A DNA stretch of 51,717 bases from positions 1-51,717 of the forward strand of contig CAJTPU010000023.1 in the NCBI GenBank assembly GCA_910578335.1, given 5' to 3'. Origin of the DNA: an uncultured Lachnospiraceae bacterium. Its GTDB lineage: Bacteria; Bacillota; Clostridia; Lachnospirales; Lachnospiraceae. How positions within the stretch are numbered: the stretch's first letter is position 1; each line of letters opens with the position of its first letter. The notes under the pieces were generated by a model. The model saw only the letters and a list, made by a program, of their open reading frames with translations. It was not told the origin of the DNA and did no database searches. The position numbers and the translations under genes were made by a program. Of the stretch, positions 7,976-15,637 are shown piece by piece.

Positions 7976-9181
7976 TTAATCGCCACCGGCTTTAAAATTA
8001 TATATTGGCTTTATCACTTGCATCACGTCAACTGTGTCGCCAATATTATTTACGATATCCTCCATACCCTTGTATGCCATTGGACACTCATCCAAGGTGT
8101 CTTTATTGACCGATGTTGTATAAACACCAGCCATCTGACGCTTGAATTCTGACACAGTAAAGGATTCCTTCGCCGCCGAACGGCTCATCAATCGCCCTGC
8201 GCCATGCGGTGCCGACCGGTTCCACTCGTCATTTCCTTTTCCTATACAAATCAAAGAACCATCCCGCATATTAATGGGAATAAGCAATTTTTCGCCTTCT
8301 TGCGCAGACACGGCTCCCTTTCTTAAAATCATGGCTTTTGTATCAATATAATTATGAACGGTTGTAAATTGCTCTGTCACATGAATTTTCATCCCCTTTA
8401 TGATTTCATCCATCATTGCCTGCCTGTTTAACTCGGCATATCTTTGAACAATTTTCATGTCATGAATATATTCCGCAAATAATTCTCCGGATACATAAGC
8501 CAGTTGTCTGGGAATACTGGTTCTTTTCGTATTTTTCAATTCTGCAATACTTTTCTGAATCTCCCGCTCTCTACCCTGTTCTCTTAAGTCCGCAATTAAA
8601 TTCTCAATGTCTTTCTTTGCAGAACCATTTAAGGAGCTATAACCTTCTTCCTGATAATAATTCGCCACCTCCAGTCCCAAATGCCTGCTGCCGGAGTGAA
8701 TCACAATATAGATATTTCCCTCAGTATCTTTGTTTGCCTCAATGAAGTGATTGCCGCCTCCTAAGGTTCCCATACTCTTCTCTGCCCTTCTCGGGTCTAT
8801 ATATTTATAGCAGAATAAATCTTCTAAATTAATTTCATCAAAATATCTGTGTGTTTTCTCCCGCACACGAAACCCGGACGGAATTTTCTCGTAAATCAGC
8901 TTATCCAGCTTTTGTAATTCGATATTGGATTCTCTGATTTTAACGGTTTCCATTCCGCAGCCGATATCTACCCCTACTAAATTGGGAACAATCTTGTCCG
9001 CAATCGTCATGGTTGTTCCTACTGTACAGCCGGCTCCTGCGTGAATATCGGGCATCAATCTTATCTTGCTTCCGGATACAAATTCCTGATTCAGTAAAAG
9101 AAGCACCTGTGAAATAGATGCCTCGTCTACAACGTCAGTAAATATTTTTGCCTCGTTATACTTACCCCTTAGTTCTATCAT
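7976..9181 (-). CDS. rtcB: RtcB-type RNA ligase
   Basis: A GTP- and Mn-dependent RNA ligase that joins 2',3'-cyclic-phosphate or 3'-phosphate ends to 5'-OH ends, used in RNA repair. The start is the ATG at 9181 (MIELRGKYNE) behind GGAGGATTT. The open frame continues 61 codons upstream, but that part runs through a terminator and an ssrA-end remnant and is not coding. The 401-aa product has the metal-binding motif GVDIGCGME, the GGGNHFIE motif and the active-site histidine motif APHGAGRLMSR. No archease or rtcA/rtcR gene is adjacent. It sits just outside the island at the former 3' flank of ssrA. Confidence 0.93.
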   Translation of the reverse strand: MIELRGKYNEAKIFTDVVDEASISQVLLLLNQEFVSGSKIRLMPDIHAGAGCTVGTTMTIADKIVPNLVGVDIGCGMETVKIRESNIELQKLDKLIYEKIPSGFRVREKTHRYFDEINLEDLFCYKYIDPRRAEKSMGTLGGGNHFIEANKDTEGNIYIVIHSGSRHLGLEVANYYQEEGYSSLNGSAKKDIENLIADLREQGREREIQKSIAELKNTKRTSIPRQLAYVSGELFAEYIHDMKIVQRYAELNRQAMMDEIIKGMKIHVTEQFTTVHNYIDTKAMILRKGAVSAQEGEKLLIPINMRDGSLICIGKGNDEWNRSAPHGAGRLMSRSAAKESFTVSEFKRQMAGVYTTSVNKDTLDECPMAYKGMEDIVNNIGDTVDVMQVIKPIYNFKAGGD

Positions 9182-9203
9182 AAATCCTCCGCTCAAATGG
9201 TCT

Positions 9204-9251
9204 TTTATAAAAAAGGAATGCCGAAAACACTGGATTTTCAAGCATTCCTTA
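9204..9251 (-). terminator. Rho-independent terminator, probably the original ssrA terminator
   Basis: On the minus strand a hairpin with arms AAGGAATGC / GCATTCCTT (9243-9251 and 9213-9221) is followed by TTTTTTAT. It sits directly after an ssrA-end remnant (9256-9278) and upstream of rtcB. Its position suggests it ended the tmRNA transcript before the island inserted; that history is inferred. Confidence 0.75.
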
Positions 9252-9255
9252 CACG

Positions 9256-9278
9256 GACTAGACGGGAGTCTGAACCCA
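9256..9278 (-). repeat. Degenerate ssrA 3'-end copy (old attachment site)
   Basis: The plus strand reads GGACTAGACGGGAGT then CTGAACCC, matching the ssrA acceptor/T-arm end at 14727-14750 except for an inserted base and a changed flank. It lies 27 bases left of the perfect repeat at 9305-9337. The simplest reading is a trace of an earlier integration at the same site. Confidence 0.65.
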
Positions 9279-9304
9279 ACGGGTTCGACTCGCCATCGAA
9301 TCCT

Positions 9305-9337
9305 TTTCAGTGGACTAGACGGGAGTCGAACCCGTGT
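9305..9337 (-). repeat. Distal attachment-site repeat of the ssrA island
   Basis: A 33-bp sequence identical to 14720-14752, which includes the last 27 bases of ssrA. It marks the island boundary away from the intact tmRNA gene and lies 78 bases beyond the end of the integrase remnant, the usual attachment-site/integrase arrangement. Confidence 0.9.
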
Positions 9338-9414
9338 ATCAAGTCCTAGAATGCTGATATTCACTATGTTTCTTTGCCGCTAAAATTTAATTGACCACAC
9401 TTTGACCACACATT

Positions 9415-10648
9415 TTAACATATACTAACCATTTGCATTGCTTTCGCTTTTTGTTCTTGTATTACATGTATATACTTTGTATAAGTAATGTTAATGTTTG
9501 AATGACCCATTAATTTGCTTACAACCTCAATACTTACCCCACGCCTTAACATAGTTGAGCCAAATGTATGCCTAAGAGTATGCAAAGTGACTTTCTTCCT
9601 TATATTAGTATTGTTCACAAGGCGGTCTAAACTTCTTTGCAAATTTCTGGAAGTATTTTGTGTTCCCGCATGTGTTGCACACACATATCTTGATGTAATA
9701 CCTTTTTTATTATCATACATCTTTAATTCCTCAAAATAATTTGCAACAGTATTATTAATAGGTATCACTCTTATTCCAGAATGAGTTTTTGTAGAACTCT
9801 TTACTCTGCTGTATTGGGATTTACCTGTACTGCTAAAATTTTTTATATTGCTTTGTACAGTCTTGTTGATATATATTAAATTTTCATTCAGATTTACATC
9901 ATCCCATTCAAGAGCCAGCATTTCTCCAACACGAAGCCCAAGGTTAAGCATAATTAGCAACACTATTGCATCCCTGCTTTTATAATCATTTGTGGTCTTG
10001 TATCTTGCTATGGCAGCTTCTTTAAATTCTGCTATTTCAGAATCATTTAATGTAACCTGTTCTTTTGTTTTGGTTTCTATACAGCTTTCCACAGGCAACA
10101 CTACATTGTCGCAAGGATTTTTACATATGATTCCCTCAGCCACCGCCATTTCCAAACATGGTTTCAGTAAATGCAATATGCGTTTCAAACCAGATAAAGC
10201 AATGGTTTTATATTATTGCTTGTCGGATTTGCATGTTCATCTATGAGTGTTTGAATATCTTTTGTCGAAATGTTTCCAATCATTCTTTTACCTATAGTAT
10301 TTTAAATTTGACATTCATATAATCTTGTATATGATGAAGGTTCGACTTTATTGAATTATAGGTGGTCATTCACTATTGAATATATTCGTTAAGTGTAATT
10401 TTTTTAGTCGCACGGTATCCATTTTCAACTTTTTTCAGATATTCTTTTGCATTTTGCCTAACTTCAGGTTTGGTCTCTCCATAAAAACTTTTTCTTACTC
10501 CGTTTACAGATATTCTTCCTTCAAATCTGTTATCCGAACGCATTTTTACATTCATACCATTTATTATCGTTAAGACATTATTCAAACAATTCGTCACCTC
10601 CATTAAAGAATAATGCCAAAACAGTCTACATAACAAAAAGTATAACAC
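9415..10648 (-). pseudogene. int: Tyrosine recombinase (island integrase), multiply disrupted
   Basis: The N-terminal AP2-like arm-binding domain lies at 10373-10648 (MRSDNRFEGRISVNGVRKSF), ending in TAG-TGA after NEYIQ. The catalytic part lies at 9415-10188 with the expected Arg (GLRVGEMLALEW), His-x-x-Arg (LHTLRHTFG) and Tyr (YTKYIHV). Between them, 10189-10372 still encodes core-binding-domain pieces in other frames (for example GKRMIGNISTKDIQTLIDEH), so at least one stop and two frameshifts separate the halves. It belongs to the Tn916/phage-type integrase group of Firmicutes and must have catalysed insertion at the ssrA end. The pieces could make an isolated catalytic fragment, but a working integrase is unlikely. 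Confidence 0.88.
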
Positions 10649-10667
10649 TGTTTTGGCATTCTATCAA
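10612..10667 (-). promoter_or_regulatory. Integrase promoter overlapped by a 14-bp inverted repeat
   Basis: Minus strand -35 TTGATA (10662-10667), -10 TATACT (10639-10644), spacer 17 bases. Perfect 14-base arms (AATGCCAAAACAGT / ACTGTTTTGGCATT, 10612-10625 and 10647-10660) flank the -10; the upstream arm lies in the spacer. This layout fits an operator for a repressor. The other bases between 10668 and 10831 show no further gene. Confidence 0.6.
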
Positions 10668-10831
10668 CATTTTACAATTAATAAAATATTTCTTCGTTAA
10701 ATAGCAGCGCTAAACATTTTTTGAAACAGGCATACTGCACGGCAACTGCATACCCTCCAGCCAGACAAGCGGAATTTAGTTTGACAGGCCCCCTCCCAGT
10801 TGTCTGTTTCCCATGCAGAAAAATAGACTAT

Positions 10832-11173
10832 TTATAATAAAGTAACAATAGAAAAAATTCCTGAAATTATAGAAATAATCAATCCAGCAATAACAATATT
10901 TTTAAGAAATCTTAGGTCTCCTGCTATTTGATGAATGTCATCATACAAAGGGTCATTTTTCTGTGCACTCTTTTTTATTTCTATTCTGTCCTCTTCTTTT
11001 TTCATGGATTCTTCGATATTTTTAACTTTATCTAATGGAATACTATCAAAAGAAATTGTTCCTCTTTTTAGTTTTAAATTACAATTTTCGCAAACCTTAT
11101 AAGCTTCATCATTATAGCTCACTGAATAATAACCATTTAATTCTTTTCCACATAAAGCACAAATGTCTTTCAT
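10832..11173 (-). CDS. Hypothetical zinc-ribbon membrane protein (island cargo)
   Basis: A 113-aa AT-rich gene. The N-terminus has two CxxC pairs (CALC at 5-8 and CENC at 28-31), the pattern of a small zinc ribbon. A charged helical middle (about 45-75) is followed by a C-terminal hydrophobic helix (about 92-112, IVIAGLIISIISGIFSIVTLL), so the protein would be tail-anchored with the zinc finger in the cytoplasm. The ATG at 11173 has an AAAAAGGAG site just upstream. Its AT-richness matches other island DNA and suggests transfer. The family is not recognised and no partner gene is next to it. Confidence 0.65.
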   Translation of the reverse strand: MKDICALCGKELNGYYSVSYNDEAYKVCENCNLKLKRGTISFDSIPLDKVKNIEESMKKEEDRIEIKKSAQKNDPLYDDIHQIAGDLRFLKNIVIAGLIISIISGIFSIVTLL

Positions 11174-11391
11174 TTTAATTCTCCTTTTTAATTGATATGT
11201 ATTTATAGAATAGCCTTACTCTAAAATATTGAGAAAGGATGTGATAAATTAAAACTTAGAACTTACTCCCGCAACTATTGCATTTCCAAGTTTTCCCGTT
11301 GTCTCTTATTCCAAAGGTACCAAAAGCAGCTATTTCCATAGCCACACATCATATTATTTATGTCACTTATAATATAAAATATTGAAAATAT
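11174..11391. other. AT-rich intergenic region with a zinc-ribbon-like ORF remnant
   Basis: No full gene is visible. On the minus strand a frame ending near 11250 reads ...FGTFGIRDNGKTWKCNSCGSKF and stop, which looks like half of a zinc ribbon (CNSC). It is only 20-odd codons long and lacks a ribosome site, so it is more likely a gene remnant than an active small ORF. Confidence 0.3.
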
Positions 11392-11598
11392 TTATGGTAT
11401 TTCTCTTGAAATAATCAATGCCATATTGTTTATCAATGCTTCAACTGTTGAAGTTTCTGCTCTTTGCTCAATCCATTGATATGTCATTTTTCTTGCATAA
11501 TCATTTAATTTATTTTGCTGCATTGCATCAAAATTAAATAATCTTGACACCGCAAAAACAATTTGCGCAATTTCCCATGCATATTTAATTTTTCCCAT
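11392..11598 (-). CDS. Hypothetical small protein (island cargo)
   Basis: Start taken at the ATG at 11598 (MGKIKYAWEIAQIV), which follows GAGGAAATGAT; the longer frame begins upstream of that site. The product is 68 aa and amphipathic/helical, with no cysteines, signal peptide or clear membrane helix. It is AT-rich like the gene at 10832. No recognised family. It could be a real accessory gene or a truncated one. Confidence 0.45.
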   Translation of the reverse strand: MGKIKYAWEIAQIVFAVSRLFNFDAMQQNKLNDYARKMTYQWIEQRAETSTVEALINNMALIISREIP

Positions 11599-11702
11599 AT
11601 CATTTCCTCTTCTTAGCAAAAGTCTAGTTTATATTATTTTATATATTATATCTCTTAATTTAAATATCGGCAATATGTATATATATTTAATGTTATTAAC
11701 TT

Positions 11703-13112
11703 GTGATAATGTCACCTTAGGATTCTCTTGAGATAATGTCACTTTTTGATAAACTATAAAACTATGAAAGAAGGTAAAATTACATTGTCACAAAAACAAC
11801 TAAAAACTCTTACGGTCATCAACCGTTTCATTGACAGGTCCATTTTCAGGCAGCAGGCTGCTGAACTTTTGGGTCTCTCCACACGCCAGATTACACGCTT
11901 AAAGAAAGGAGTCCTCACCTCTGGCGCTGAAGCTCTCATTCATAAAAATACCGGGAGAAAACCTGCACATGCTGTTTTAGACCAATGGAAGGAAGCTGTC
12001 CTTATGATTTATTCCCGCCCGGAATTATCTGGGGTCAACTTCCTCCATTTCAAAGATATTCTCCTCGCAGATTTCGGAATCCGGATTTCCTATTCTGCAC
12101 TTTCCAGTATACTAAAAAATGCTGGTTTTGAAAGCCCCAAAAAGAAAAAAATCCGCCACCGCACCCATCGGCGCAAACGAAAACCGCATCCCGGTCAGCT
12201 CATTCAAATCGATGCCACCCCTTACGAATGGTTTGGCGGCACCATCAGATATGCCCTCCATGGCGCCATTGACGATGCCACCGGGCAAGTCGTCGGGCTT
12301 TTCATGACACAAAACGAATGTCTTTACGGTTATCTGGAAACCATGCGCCAATGCTGTTCTGATTTTGGGATTCCACAGACCGTTTATTCTGACAACCATA
12401 CTATTTTTCGTTCCCCTAAAACCGATAAACTTAGTGTCGATGAACTGTCCGCCGGCAAAACACTCCATCTCACCCAGTTTGGGCGTTCCCTGCACGAACT
12501 GGGCATTGACCTTATTTTCGCAAAGACACCTCAGGCAAAGGGACGGATTGAACGCTTATGGGCCACCCTGCAAAGCAGGCTCCCTGTCGAGTTTGCAAAG
12601 CGGGGGATTACCACCGTGTCAGAAGCAAACCGTTTTCTGGAAACAGAGTACCGGAAACTTTTCAACCAAAGGTTTGCTGTTGAACCGGAAGCAGAATCTA
12701 TTTTTGTACCTGCCACAAAGGATTTGAATCTGGATTCCATCCTTTGTGTAAAGCATACCCGAAAAACAGATGCCGCCGGAACCTTTTCCTTCAAAAACCG
12801 CTGCTTTCAAATCCTGGACGAAGGGTTCCCATCATCAATGCCCGCCGTGAGATTACCGTTTTGATTCATCCGCGCTTTGGTATCCGTGTAGAGTACGGCG
12901 GACGGATTTATCATACTATACGGTATCTGAAACCCCAGAACAAAAATGCCAGTACAAAAGTCCCGGCAAAAGTGCTAAAAACGGTAGAGCCCCACCTGCA
13001 ACTGCGTCACAGCAGTGATGAGTGGAAAGCGGTTTGGTGGATGGAAGATTATAACCTGTCACTTAAATTTTTATATGAACTATTTTTTGAGAAACAACAG
13101 TCAGCTTCATAA
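11703..13112 (+). mobile_element. IS1202/ISNCY-type insertion sequence, right end missing
   Basis: The left end is suggested by two direct copies of GATAATGTCAC (11705-11715 and 11732-11742), typical of subterminal transposase sites, 20-60 bases before the transposase start. No matching inverted end is visible beyond 13112, where the transposase frame ends exactly against truncated IS3-type sequence. Confidence 0.6.
11764..13112 (+). pseudogene. IS1202/ISNCY-type DDE transposase, frameshifted
   Basis: The only plus-strand coding region in the window. The first frame (11764-12864, start MKEGKITLSQ) has N-terminal helix-turn-helix segments (FRQQAAELLGLSTRQITRLKK) and an rve-type core with the DDE residues in IQIDATPYEWF, VYSDNHTIF and AKGRIERLW. 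Near 12828 the homologous reading moves to another frame, which continues VPIINARREITVLIHPRFGIRVEYGG to 13112. A single-base indel at the GGGTTCCC stretch explains this, and the joined product would be about 450 aa, normal for the group. The catalytic core is intact, but the C-terminal domain is lost from the translated product unless programmed slippage occurs. Confidence 0.85.
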
Positions 13113-14374
13113 AAGGTATTGAATACAATCCGGTTATCATTATGGTCATCATACTCAAACGCCACTGGTCTGTTTCCGCACAGGTCGAGTATTACACTGA
13201 GATATATTTTCCCCTTTTCATCATCTTCTCCGGTGCCGTATTTAAATTCGGATACGTCCGTGACCCATTTCTCGTTAGGCACGTCTGATTTAAACTCCCG
13301 GTTCAGGATGTTCTCAGCAATATATGCCGGATCGGAAGCTGGTTTTGTGCAGCAGTTATACCTGTGCTTTACACAGGAACGTATTTTTTTCTTCTGGCAT
13401 ATCCTGAGTATTCTTTTGTCATTGACATGGATATCATAGTCGTGTGCAAGCGTATCACGGATTCTCCTGTATCCCATATCAGGATGCGTCCCATGTATCG
13501 CCTCTGTTTTTTCGGCAATCAGTTCGTTGAGGGCGTCATTCCGGCTGCCGTCATGGTTCTTCCATTTGTAATAGGCAGCCCTGCTGATTCCCAATATCCT
13601 GCACATCTCACTTACCGGATAGTCGTCATGCGTCCCTGAAAGCTCTTTTATGGCAGTATAGGCATCCAGATGTCTTGTTCTTCTAAGGGTCACCTCCTCT
13701 CGATTTCCTCGAATTTTTTTTAGCAGGTCTATCTCCATCTGCTGCTTCTTCTTTTCCGCCTTGAGCAGGCGGTTCTCAGCTTTCAGCTTTTCAACCTCGC
13801 TGAGTTCTTCCTCTGGCTTATTACGCCCACGTCCATCCCTGAGTCCTTCCACGCCGTCCGTTTCATACTTTTTTACCCATGAATAAATCTGTCCATAGGA
13901 GCAGTTAAATTTTTTCGCGGCGGACGCATAATCATTTGAATGGGAAATGCAGTATTCTACAATCCTGATGCGTTCTTCCAACGTTGTCTTCCTTCGTTTG
14001 ATGTCTTTTGTCATGAGATAGCCCCCTGTTTTTCTTGAATCGTTTAATTCCTCATGACTATTATACTGCTTGACCCATTTTAAAACAGTACTTTCTGCAG
14101 GGATTCCATATTTTACAGCAATAGACTGACCTGAGCCGCCGCCTGAGAGGTAATCCAGAACTACCTCTTTCTTAAATTCAGACGTATACCGGCACAGGTC
14201 ACTGTTTTGAGGAGCCAGGACATCTTCCCCATGTGCCCGATAAGCAGAGTTCCACCGCTTTACTGTTCCTAATGTGATGCCGTATTTTTTCTCAAGGGAA
14301 TAGAAGGAGACCCCTTCTTCATGTTCCTTCAATACTTTTAACTTGAATTCTTTTGTGTACTTTCTTTTAGACAT
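13113..14374 (-). pseudogene. IS3-type transposase, truncated before the catalytic Glu
   Basis: The ATG at 14374 (MSKRKYTKEF) follows GAGGAGC. Three successive helix-turn-helix units (about residues 5-50, 60-105 and 125-175), a coiled coil (LKAENRLLKAEKKKQQMEIDLLKKI) and then the OrfB part (HTH_21, rve domain) are fused in one frame. Two catalytic Asp are present (VTDVSEF, ILDLCGN), but homology stops at RIVFNTF, exactly where the plus-strand transposase begins, so the DDE glutamate and the last 100 or so residues are missing. The rest of the gene is not found on the far side of the neighbouring IS. Not expected to be active. Confidence 0.88.
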
Positions 14375-14376
14375 AA

Positions 14377-14436
14377 ATATGCTCCTCATATGATAGTTTT
14401 TGGATATTTCCATTGTCTACCATATGGGGAGCATAT
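14377..14436 (-). promoter_or_regulatory. Hairpin masking the IS3 transposase ribosome site
   Basis: Sixteen-base arms (14377-14392 and 14421-14436, one G-T wobble) pair in a transcript entering from the ssrA side. The proximal arm contains the GAGGAGC ribosome site of the transposase. Such structures are known in other IS elements to block translation from read-through transcripts; the same role here is inferred. Confidence 0.55.
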
Positions 14437-14680
14437 CAAAAACAAGCTTTTCCTTCGCTGTTATGATACCACTATCGGGCTCCTTTCCGGTCTTAAAATC
14501 AATTTCTAAGGCACCACACTTGGCTTTTACCATAGTGATACTTGACTTGCTGACCTTGACACCATAATTATCCTCTATCCATTTTTGAATGTCTGCATAA
14601 GTAGGCGGACATTCAGGGACACCATACTCGGCACCATATCCCGATGTGTCGAGTATGATGCCAAACGTACTCTTGTATAC
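14437..14680 (-). pseudogene. Gene remnant resembling a methyltransferase C-terminal tail
   Basis: About 80 codons remain open, containing ECPPTYADIQKWIEDNYG and VKVSKSSITMVKAKCG. This pattern (TYADIQ..I...YG.KVS...I..VK.KCG) is reminiscent of short tails on RlmD-like and mobile-element methyltransferases in Clostridia, recalled from general knowledge and not searched. Upstream the frame runs into the attachment site and ssrA, with no start or ribosome site, and downstream it runs into the IS3-type end. It is best read as island debris truncated on both sides. A small inverted repeat (AACGGT/ACCGTT) lies near 14700. Confidence 0.4.
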
Positions 14681-14719
14681 CGCGATACTGCGGATTTGAA
14701 CGGTGTTCGACCGTTTTGA

Positions 14720-14752
14720 TTTCAGTGGACTAGACGGGAGTCGAACCCGTGT
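14720..14752 (-). repeat. Proximal attachment-site repeat within ssrA
   Basis: Identical over 33 bp to 9305-9337. Bases 14726-14752 are the T-arm and 3' acceptor strand of the intact ssrA gene, so integration preserved tmRNA function by supplying the same 3' end. Confidence 0.9.
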
Positions 14753-15101
14753 CCAAAAGCCCATTCCCTGTCCTTCTACTATCATAGTCAGTTGTTTTTT
14801 GCCGGACTTAATCCGGCGCGTTCCCTCCCATAGCCGGTAACTGACACCCTGCTATGCTCGGTAGCTTCATCATACGTCCATACGGGCAAAGCTTACCGTA
14901 TGCCGTTTCCCCCATAGTCGATGCCCGTATTCCAAAGTGGGGGTGCTCTGGAGCGGACAGCCGTTAGAAAACGGCATTACTCACAGCTTAGGCTGCGAGA
15001 GCTAAATTATCTTCAGCGTTTATATTTAATTTGCGATTTGACGCATCGCCTGCGGATAGCTTCTCCAGCTGCAAGACCCCTGTCGAAACCTTGACTAGCC
15101 C
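14726..15101 (-). ncRNA. ssrA: tmRNA (transfer-messenger RNA)
   Basis: The 5' end GGGCUAG pairs with the 3' CUAGUCC plus discriminator A to form a seven-base-pair acceptor stem. Just inside the 5' end is the conserved GGTTTCGACAGG, and the 3' T-arm reads GGGTTCGACTCCC. The tag reading frame ends AEDNLALAA and TAA (stop at 14988-14990), a typical ALAA-type degradation tag. Hairpins such as GCCGTTTTCTAACGGC mark pseudoknot stems. CCA is not encoded. The RNA is 376 nt. A -10-like TATAAA lies at 15108-15113 with a poor -35. Its partner smpB is directly upstream. The island begins at its 3' end, so the native terminator is displaced. Confidence 0.96.
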
Positions 15102-15175
15102 TCATTCTTTATAATGAACGGTATAAAAACCCATCACTATACTATTATTGTAACCAAACAAACTGCAAACGTCAA

Positions 15176-15637
15176 TCAGAGATTTCTGATTTTAAACTCT
15201 TTTTCCGCCTCCCTGCGCTGGTCCTTTTTGGCAATATCCTGCCGCTTGTCGTAAAGCTTTTTGCCCCTTGCAAGTCCTATTTCTACCTTTGCCCTGCCGT
15301 CCTTAAAATAAACCTGCAGGGGCACAAGGGTAAAGCCCTTTTCCGCAAGCTGTCCCGTCAGCTTGCGAATCTGCGCCTTGTGCATCAGAAGCTTTTTGGG
15401 TCTGAGCGGGTCCCTGTTAAAGATGTTCCCCTTTTCATAGGGACTGATATGCATCCCATACACCCACACCTCGTTGTTTTCGATTCTGACAAACGATTCT
15501 TTGATGCTGCACTTGCCCATGCGCATGGACTTGACCTCCGTACCATGCAGCACCAGCCCTGCCTCATATTTTTCGTCTATAAAATAATCATGATACGCTT
15601 TCTTGTTGTTCGCCACCAGCTTCAGCGCTTCCCCGCT
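15176..15637 (-). CDS. smpB: SsrA-binding protein SmpB
   Basis: The protein partner of tmRNA in trans-translation; it binds the tRNA-like domain and places it in the ribosomal A site. The start chosen is the ATG at 15637 (MSGEALKLVANNKKAYHDYF) with GGTGGAGGAAGAAAACA upstream, giving 153 aa, standard for the family; the open frame extends 11 codons further. Family motifs include LVLHGTEVKSMRMGKCSIKE and the C-terminal basic tail (GKKLYDKRQDIAKKDQRREAEKEFKIR). The start lies 50 bases inside the end of rnr, indicating coupling, and ssrA follows 74 bases after the stop. Confidence 0.97.
   Translation of the reverse strand, partial: SGEALKLVANNKKAYHDYFIDEKYEAGLVLHGTEVKSMRMGKCSIKESFVRIENNEVWVYGMHISPYEKGNIFNRDPLRPKKLLMHKAQIRKLTGQLAEKGFTLVPLQVYFKDGRAKVEIGLARGKKLYDKRQDIAKKDQRREAEKEFKIRNL

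Larger units (their letters stand above)
9305..14752. mobile_element. Decayed genomic island integrated in ssrA
   Basis: Bounded by 33-bp direct repeats, one of which is the functional 3' end of ssrA. Contents are a broken tyrosine integrase next to the distal repeat, two small AT-rich genes, two damaged transposase genes and a gene remnant. Base composition is visibly more AT-rich than the flanks between 9.4 and 11.75 kb. tmRNA genes are well-known targets of tyrosine integrases. With the integrase broken in several places the island should be immobile in cis. No conjugation, replication or phage structural genes remain. Confidence 0.9.

Noticed and set aside
9182..9364. N-terminal extension of RtcB by 61 residues
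   Set aside because: It would be translated from a terminator hairpin and two ssrA-end remnants. A strong ribosome site marks the ATG at 9181 and family length fits that start.
11746..11763. TTG start for the IS1202-type transposase
   Set aside because: The ATG at 11764 begins the recognisable sequence; no ribosome site supports the upstream TTG.
14681..14785. Upstream part of the remnant ORF reading through the attachment site
   Set aside because: This part overlaps the mature tmRNA 3' end and has no ribosome site; it is not protein coding.
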